A DNA stretch of 64,000 nucleotides, taken from NCBI RefSeq assembly GCF_019710575.1, contig NZ_JAHWFK010000031.1:124001-188000 (forward strand), given 5' to 3'. Every line of letters begins with the position of its first letter. Positions within the stretch are counted from its first letter, which is position 1. The stretch comes from Paractinoplanes polyasparticus (GTDB lineage: Bacteria > Actinomycetota > Actinomycetes > Mycobacteriales > Micromonosporaceae). Below, piece after piece: positions 60,287 to 64,000 of this stretch. Below the pieces are notes generated by a model. The model was not told the origin of the DNA, did no database searches, and was given only the letters and a program-made list of their open reading frames with translations. Made by a program: the position numbers and the translations under genes.

Positions 60287-60318
60287 CCGTCCGGCCCGGA
60301 CGAATCCGGGCCGGACGG
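60287..60318 (-). terminator. 14-bp stem hairpin with TTCG tetraloop
   Basis: CCGTCCGGCCCGGA (60287-60300) pairs perfectly with TCCGGGCCGGACGG (60305-60318). On the minus strand the loop is TTCG. It follows the LPMO stop by 37 bases and precedes the ModA start, so it likely ends the LPMO transcript. No U-tract. Confidence 0.75.
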
Positions 60319-60355
60319 CGGCTTGCGTGCTGATCAGCGCGGGCGCCCGTACTGA

Positions 60356-61072
60356 TCAGCAGGCGCCCTTGTCCTGCCAGGCGCCCCACTCGCCGGTGGT
60401 TCCGGGCTCCTCGCCCTGGCTCCAGTAGCGCGCGGTCCAGGCGCGGCCGCGGTGTGAGACGTTCATGCCGCCGGTGTAGACCGCCGACGCGCTCCAGGCC
60501 GCCCCGCAACTGGTGGGCGGGTTAGTCGGCGGGGTGGTGGGCGGGTTGGCGCCGCCCCCGCCGACGTTGACGTCGACGCAGGCGTAGAACGCCATCGGGG
60601 TGTCGAAGATGTTCCAGACGGCGAGGATCTTGTGCCGTCCGCCCGGCAGACCGGTCAGCTGGTGGCTGAGCACCTGTGGCGGCTGGGCGTTGCCGTTGGT
60701 GAACGTCTGGTGGAGCCGGCCGTCCACGTAGTACTGCCAGTTCTGGGTGCGGTGCATGGCGGTGTTGCGCCAGGTGAACGCCGTCGAGCTGCCGATCGAG
60801 GTGACCCGCCAGCCCTTGTTGTCGTCGTTGAGCACGGTGTACGAGCTGCCGCCACTGCAGCTCAGCGAACCCTTGGTCGCTTCGACGCTCTGCGGCTCGT
60901 ACTGGATGGAACCGCAGTTGGCGACCGCGCCGGTGGCGCACTGGTCCTGACGGCTCGGGGGACTGGTGATCCAGCCATGGGCGCTGGCCGGGCTCGCGGG
61001 GGCAATGACGGCGACGAGTGGGGCGATGAGGACGGCGGCCGCAAGCGCGGCCAGTCTTCGCTTCAGGCTCAT
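60356..61072 (-). CDS. AA10 lytic polysaccharide monooxygenase with CBM5/12
   Basis: 238 residues from ATG 61072, with AAGGGAG five bases upstream. The signal peptide ends at PASA, exposing the N-terminal His of HGWITSPPSRQ, the first ligand of the copper histidine brace; the second His is in NTAMHRTQNW. A NPPTTPPTNPP linker leads to a CBM5/12 chitin-binding module (SCGAAWSASAVYTGG, ending GEWGAWQDKGAC). It cleaves crystalline chitin, or possibly cellulose, oxidatively. A TTGACA -35-like box lies upstream. Confidence 0.92.
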   Translation of the reverse strand: MSLKRRLAALAAAVLIAPLVAVIAPASPASAHGWITSPPSRQDQCATGAVANCGSIQYEPQSVEATKGSLSCSGGSSYTVLNDDNKGWRVTSIGSSTAFTWRNTAMHRTQNWQYYVDGRLHQTFTNGNAQPPQVLSHQLTGLPGGRHKILAVWNIFDTPMAFYACVDVNVGGGGANPPTTPPTNPPTSCGAAWSASAVYTGGMNVSHRGRAWTARYWSQGEEPGTTGEWGAWQDKGAC

Positions 61073-61251
61073 GTCGCTCCCTTCGGGGGATACGCGGAGC
61101 ATCGTCCCATCAGCGAACGTCAATACAGTTAACTTTGTCAACAGTTTCACTACACGGTGTTCACCAGCCTCGACAAATGCTGCCAGGGTCAGATCGCCAG
61201 CCGCGACGGGCGCTCACCGAGACGCGCGGTCGCGCGGCGATCCGGAGGCCC

Positions 61252-61272
61252 TAACGAAAACGACTTCCGTTA
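61252..61272. promoter_or_regulatory. Zur-like inverted repeat before methyltransferase
   Basis: TAACG and CGTTA flank AAAACGACTTC. The half GAAAACGA equals that of the Zur-type box at 62191-62210. It lies 61 bases before the methyltransferase ATG. Confidence 0.35.
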
Positions 61273-61332
61273 CAGTGGCGCGTACGGTGACCGCGCCGGC
61301 GGCTCCGCCCGACACCATCACCGAGGTTGCCG

Positions 61333-62094
61333 ATGACGTCCACGTCCCAGGACTCCACTGTTGCCACCCCGCTCGCGGTCCAGCGTGCCCAGTACTGGCG
61401 CCGCTCCTGGGACGAGGTCATGAGCGCCTGCCTACCCGGTCTGGGCAGCTTCGAGGAGACGCTGATCGCGGCGGCCGAGGCGGCTCTCGGCGGTGCGCCG
61501 CGTGGCGTCCTCGACCTCGGGGGCGGGCCCGGGCTGCTGGCTGAGCGTCTGGCGGCGCGGTGGCCCCGGGCCGAGGTGCGCCTGCTCGACCTCGACCCGG
61601 TGCTGTTGCTGCTCGCCCGGGCGGCCGCTCCGGCCGGTGTCACGGTCCACCGCGGCGACCTGACGGGCGCGGACTGGCCGGGCGACGTGACCGGCGACGC
61701 TCCGGTCGATCTGGTCACCGTCGTCATGACGATCCACTATCTGCCCGAGGACCAGGCCCGAGCGCTCTACCGCCGGGCCCGGGCGGTGCTGCGTCCCGGC
61801 GGGGTGCTGGTGGTGGCCGATCTCATGCCGATCGAAGAGCTGCCGTCGGTCAATCCGGTGGCCGACGAGGCCGCGGCCGGTCTGGCCTGGACCCGGTGGT
61901 GGGAAAGGCTGCGCGCCGAGCCGATCTTCGGACCGTGGATGCGGCAGCGGGAGGCGTTGTTCGCAGGCCGGGCGCCGGCCGAGTTCACGCCGGGGCAGGC
62001 GTGGCACTGCGAGGCGGCGCGCGAAGCGGGCTTTCGCGAGGCCGGCGTCGTCTGGCGTCGCGGCCCGCACGCGGCGGTGTGCGCAATCGTCTGA
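61333..62094 (+). CDS. class I SAM-dependent methyltransferase
   Basis: 253 residues from ATG 61333 (GAGG six bases upstream). Motif I VLDLGGGPGLLAERL, acidic strand VRLLDLDPVLLLLA, motif IV VDLVTVVMTIHYLPED, motif VI LRPGGVLVVADLM. A UbiE-like small-molecule enzyme with unknown substrate. It lies directly upstream of a zinc importer and behind an operator resembling the Zur box, so zinc-dependent expression is possible. Confidence 0.85.
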   Translation: MTSTSQDSTVATPLAVQRAQYWRRSWDEVMSACLPGLGSFEETLIAAAEAALGGAPRGVLDLGGGPGLLAERLAARWPRAEVRLLDLDPVLLLLARAAAPAGVTVHRGDLTGADWPGDVTGDAPVDLVTVVMTIHYLPEDQARALYRRARAVLRPGGVLVVADLMPIEELPSVNPVADEAAAGLAWTRWWERLRAEPIFGPWMRQREALFAGRAPAEFTPGQAWHCEAAREAGFREAGVVWRRGPHAAVCAIV

Positions 62095-62190
62095 GGCGGT
62101 CGCGGGGAATGGCATGCAAGCAGATATGCGAAATTGATGATACGTCGCGGTGATGCACAGATTGTCATCTCGCTATTAGACGATCATTTC

Positions 62191-62210
62191 TGAAAACGAT
62201 TATCGTTCTG
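62191..62210. promoter_or_regulatory. Zur box of the zinc importer
   Basis: TGAAAACGATTATCGTTCTG, with the perfect core AACGAT-T-ATCGTT. It matches actinobacterial Zur operators in form and lies 26 bases before the znuA-like start. Confidence 0.75.
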
Positions 62211-62235
62211 CTCCTCAGCGACAGGAGTCGAATCG

Positions 62236-63225
62236 ATGAAACACCGCCCACGCATATTCTGGATCGCGGCCGCCGCGGCGACCGCCACCGTCCTCGCCGG
62301 CTGCGGATCCGGCGACGGCGACGCAGTTCAGGCGAGTTCGGCGGCGTCCGGCAGCACACCGCTGGCGGTGGTCGCCACGACCCCCGAGGTGGCCGATTTC
62401 GTCCGTAACATCGGCGGTTCCGACGTATCCGTGACGCAGATCATCAAGCCGAATGTCGACCCGCACGATTTCGAGCCGACGCCGGCCGACATTCAGGCCA
62501 TCGCCTCGGCCAAGGTCGTCGTCAAGAGCGGCGCCGGGCTCGAGGAATGGCTCGACCGCACGATCGAGGCCGCCGGATTCCAAGGCGCCGTCGTCGATTC
62601 GAGCCAGGGCGTGAAACTGCGCGAGGGCGGTCACCACGAGGGGGAGGAGCACGCCGAGGAGGAAGGCGAGGAGCACGCCGAGGAGCACGACCCGCACATC
62701 TGGCACAACCCGCAGAACGCCAAGATCATGGTGACCAACATCGAGAAGGGTCTCGCGGCCGCCGACGCGGCCAAGGCCGGCGCGTTCGCCAAGAACCTCA
62801 GCACGTACGCGGCCCAGATCGACAAGCTGGACGCCGACAACGAGGCGGCGTTCGCCGAGCTGCCCGCCGCGGACCGCAAGCTCGTCACCAACCACGACGC
62901 TTTCGGCTACTACGTCGACCGGTACAAGCTGGAGTTCGTCGGCTCGGTCATCCCCAGCCTCGACACCTCGGCCGAGCTCTCGGCCAAGCAGCTGAGCGAC
63001 CTCGTCGCGCGGATCAGGTCGACCGGCACGAAGGCGATCTTCACGGAGAGCTCGCTGCCGCCCAGGACCGCCGAGGCCATCGCCAAGCAGGCCGGCGTCA
63101 AGGTGATCGGTGGTGAGGACGCGTTGTTCGGCGACAGCCTGGGCGAGCCGGGCACCCCCGAGGGCACCTATCTGGGGGCCGAGCGGCACAACACCGAGGT
63201 CATCGTCTCGGCCCTGGGCGGCTGA
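62236..63225 (+). CDS. znuA: zinc ABC transporter substrate-binding lipoprotein
   Basis: 329 residues, AGGAG eight bases before the ATG. Lipobox VLAG-C. Cluster A-I binding protein: NVDPHDFEPTPAD (His ligand), a His/Glu-rich loop (HHEGEEHAEEEGEEHAEEHD), DPHIWHNP (His), VTNHDAFGYY (His) and TESSLPP. The charged loop is typical of zinc rather than manganese proteins. It is first in the operon with the ATPase and permease, behind a Zur box. Confidence 0.93.
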   Translation: MKHRPRIFWIAAAAATATVLAGCGSGDGDAVQASSAASGSTPLAVVATTPEVADFVRNIGGSDVSVTQIIKPNVDPHDFEPTPADIQAIASAKVVVKSGAGLEEWLDRTIEAAGFQGAVVDSSQGVKLREGGHHEGEEHAEEEGEEHAEEHDPHIWHNPQNAKIMVTNIEKGLAAADAAKAGAFAKNLSTYAAQIDKLDADNEAAFAELPAADRKLVTNHDAFGYYVDRYKLEFVGSVIPSLDTSAELSAKQLSDLVARIRSTGTKAIFTESSLPPRTAEAIAKQAGVKVIGGEDALFGDSLGEPGTPEGTYLGAERHNTEVIVSALGG

Positions 63226-63226
63226 C

Positions 63227-63979
63227 ATGCAGACCGCTCTGCGGTACGCGGCGGTGAGTGTCGGCTACGACCGTACGCCGGTGCTCACCGACGTCGACCT
63301 CGACCTGCGGCCGGGGCAGCGCCTGGCGCTGGTCGGCCCGAACGGCGCGGGCAAGTCCACGCTGATCAAGTCGGTGCTCGGTCTGGCGCCGATCCTGGCC
63401 GGGCAGGCCTCCGTGCTGGGCGCCGATCCCGCCGCGGCTCGCGGCCGGGCCGGATACGTGCCGCAGACCGACACGCTCGACGCCGACTTCCCGGTCAGCG
63501 TCCGGCAGGTCGTCATGATGGGTCGTTACCGGCGCATCGGCTGGTGGCGGCCCGCCCGGGCCGCCGACCGTCGCGCAGTCGCCGAAGCTCTGGAGCGGGT
63601 GGGACTGGCCGACCGGGCCGGGCATCGCTTCGGCACCCTGTCCGGCGGTCAGCGGCAGCGGGTGCTGCTCGCCCGTGCCATCGCCGCCGAGCCCCGGCTG
63701 CTGCTGCTCGACGAGCCGTTCAACGGTGTCGACGCGGTCAGCCAGGAGGCGATCGTCGCCGTGCTGCGGCAGCTGAGCGCCGAGGGCGCCGCCCTGGTGC
63801 TCAGCACCCACGATCTCGGTGTGGCCCGCGACCTGGCCGACCTGGTGTGCCTGATCAACGGGCGGCAGTGGGCGGTCGGCCCACCGGCCGGGACGCTCAC
63901 CGCGGACAAGCTGCGGATGACGTACGGCGGCCACGCGGTGGACCTGCCCGACGGCCGGATGATGCTGGTCGAGCCGTGA
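63227..63979 (+). CDS. znuC: zinc ABC transporter ATP-binding protein
   Basis: 250 residues. Walker A GPNGAGKST, Q-loop YVPQTDTLDADFP, signature LSGGQRQRVLLARA, Walker B LLLLDEPF and the H-loop STHDLG. It begins two bases after the znuA-like stop. It energises zinc uptake with the permease that follows (GTGA overlap). Confidence 0.93.
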   Translation: MQTALRYAAVSVGYDRTPVLTDVDLDLRPGQRLALVGPNGAGKSTLIKSVLGLAPILAGQASVLGADPAAARGRAGYVPQTDTLDADFPVSVRQVVMMGRYRRIGWWRPARAADRRAVAEALERVGLADRAGHRFGTLSGGQRQRVLLARAIAAEPRLLLLDEPFNGVDAVSQEAIVAVLRQLSAEGAALVLSTHDLGVARDLADLVCLINGRQWAVGPPAGTLTADKLRMTYGGHAVDLPDGRMMLVEP

Positions 63980-64000
63980 TCGAACCGTTCACGCTGCCGT
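63976..64000 (+). CDS. znuB: zinc ABC transporter permease, 5' end only
   Basis: GTG 63976 overlaps the znuC-like stop (GTGA) and opens the frame VIEPFTLP, the usual start of ZnuB-type permeases. The gene continues beyond the window. Confidence 0.6.

Noticed and set aside
60287..60355. Structured leader before the ModA-like gene considered as a molybdenum-cofactor riboswitch
   Set aside because: Only one simple hairpin is present, placed as a terminator for the LPMO gene; no riboswitch core is seen.

Overview
This is chromosomal DNA of a high-GC, free-living actinomycete. GC-rich codon usage, frequent GTG/TTG starts, Thr-Pro linkers joined to CBM2 modules, two copies of the actinobacterial S-adenosyl methyltransferase family (DUF574 type), a CebR-like box and several sugar-regulated ABC importers all fit a plant-polymer-degrading member of the Micromonosporaceae, such as Actinoplanes. 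The genus is an inference. I see no tRNA, rRNA, CRISPR array, phage or insertion sequence.

Region by region: 1-9.1 kb is mixed (TetR, DUF998 membrane protein, UbiB/ABC1 kinase, methyltransferase). It includes a stress-type module: an anti-sigma kinase, a STAS antagonist and a GH63-like glycosidase in one unit, divergent from a methyltransferase/membrane protein/nitroreductase operon with a SigB/SigF-like promoter. 9.1-11.5 kb holds a PaaX regulator and a secreted esterase-CBM2. 11.7-21.4 kb is an oxidative sugar-acid locus, probably for L-fucose or a related 6-deoxyhexose: ABC importer, aldose dehydrogenase (AKR), lactonase, enolase-type dehydratase, SDR and Zn-alcohol dehydrogenase, with two GntR/FCD regulators and a shared operator-like motif. 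21.5-26.7 kb is a LacI-controlled ABC importer with an SGNH hydrolase.

26.8-38.9 kb encodes secreted carbohydrate-active proteins: a second CBM2 esterase (with a chorismate mutase remnant behind it), a probably leaderless lactonase-like beta-propeller, a fibronectin-III/sugar dehydrogenase, and a four-gene GH127-SGNH-GH27-GH43 operon aimed at arabinose- and galactose-containing plant glycans. 39-41.5 kb is a TetR/FAD-monooxygenase pair with twin palindromes plus a histidine phosphatase. 41.8-48.2 kb is a ROK-controlled alpha-galactoside operon (importer plus GH36) with a 29-bp perfect palindrome.

48.2-53.6 kb carries three near-identical promoters with 19-bp spacers, the hallmark of MerR-family control. 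They stand before a RidA protein, a secreted S33 peptidase, and a 51-residue membrane peptide coupled to a GPP34 (GOLPH3-like) protein. No MerR gene is in view. The right end holds a spermidine-synthase-like protein, a SigG-type ECF sigma factor divergent from an alpha/beta hydrolase, a LacI-like sensor fused to GGDEF, an orphan ModA, an AA10 LPMO with CBM5/12, a methyltransferase and a Zur-boxed zinc importer (znuA, znuC, start of znuB).

The most system-like new observations are the MerR-type mini-regulon with the peptide/GPP34 pair, the anti-sigma/glycosidase/stress-promoter module, and the paired operator motifs of the sugar loci.
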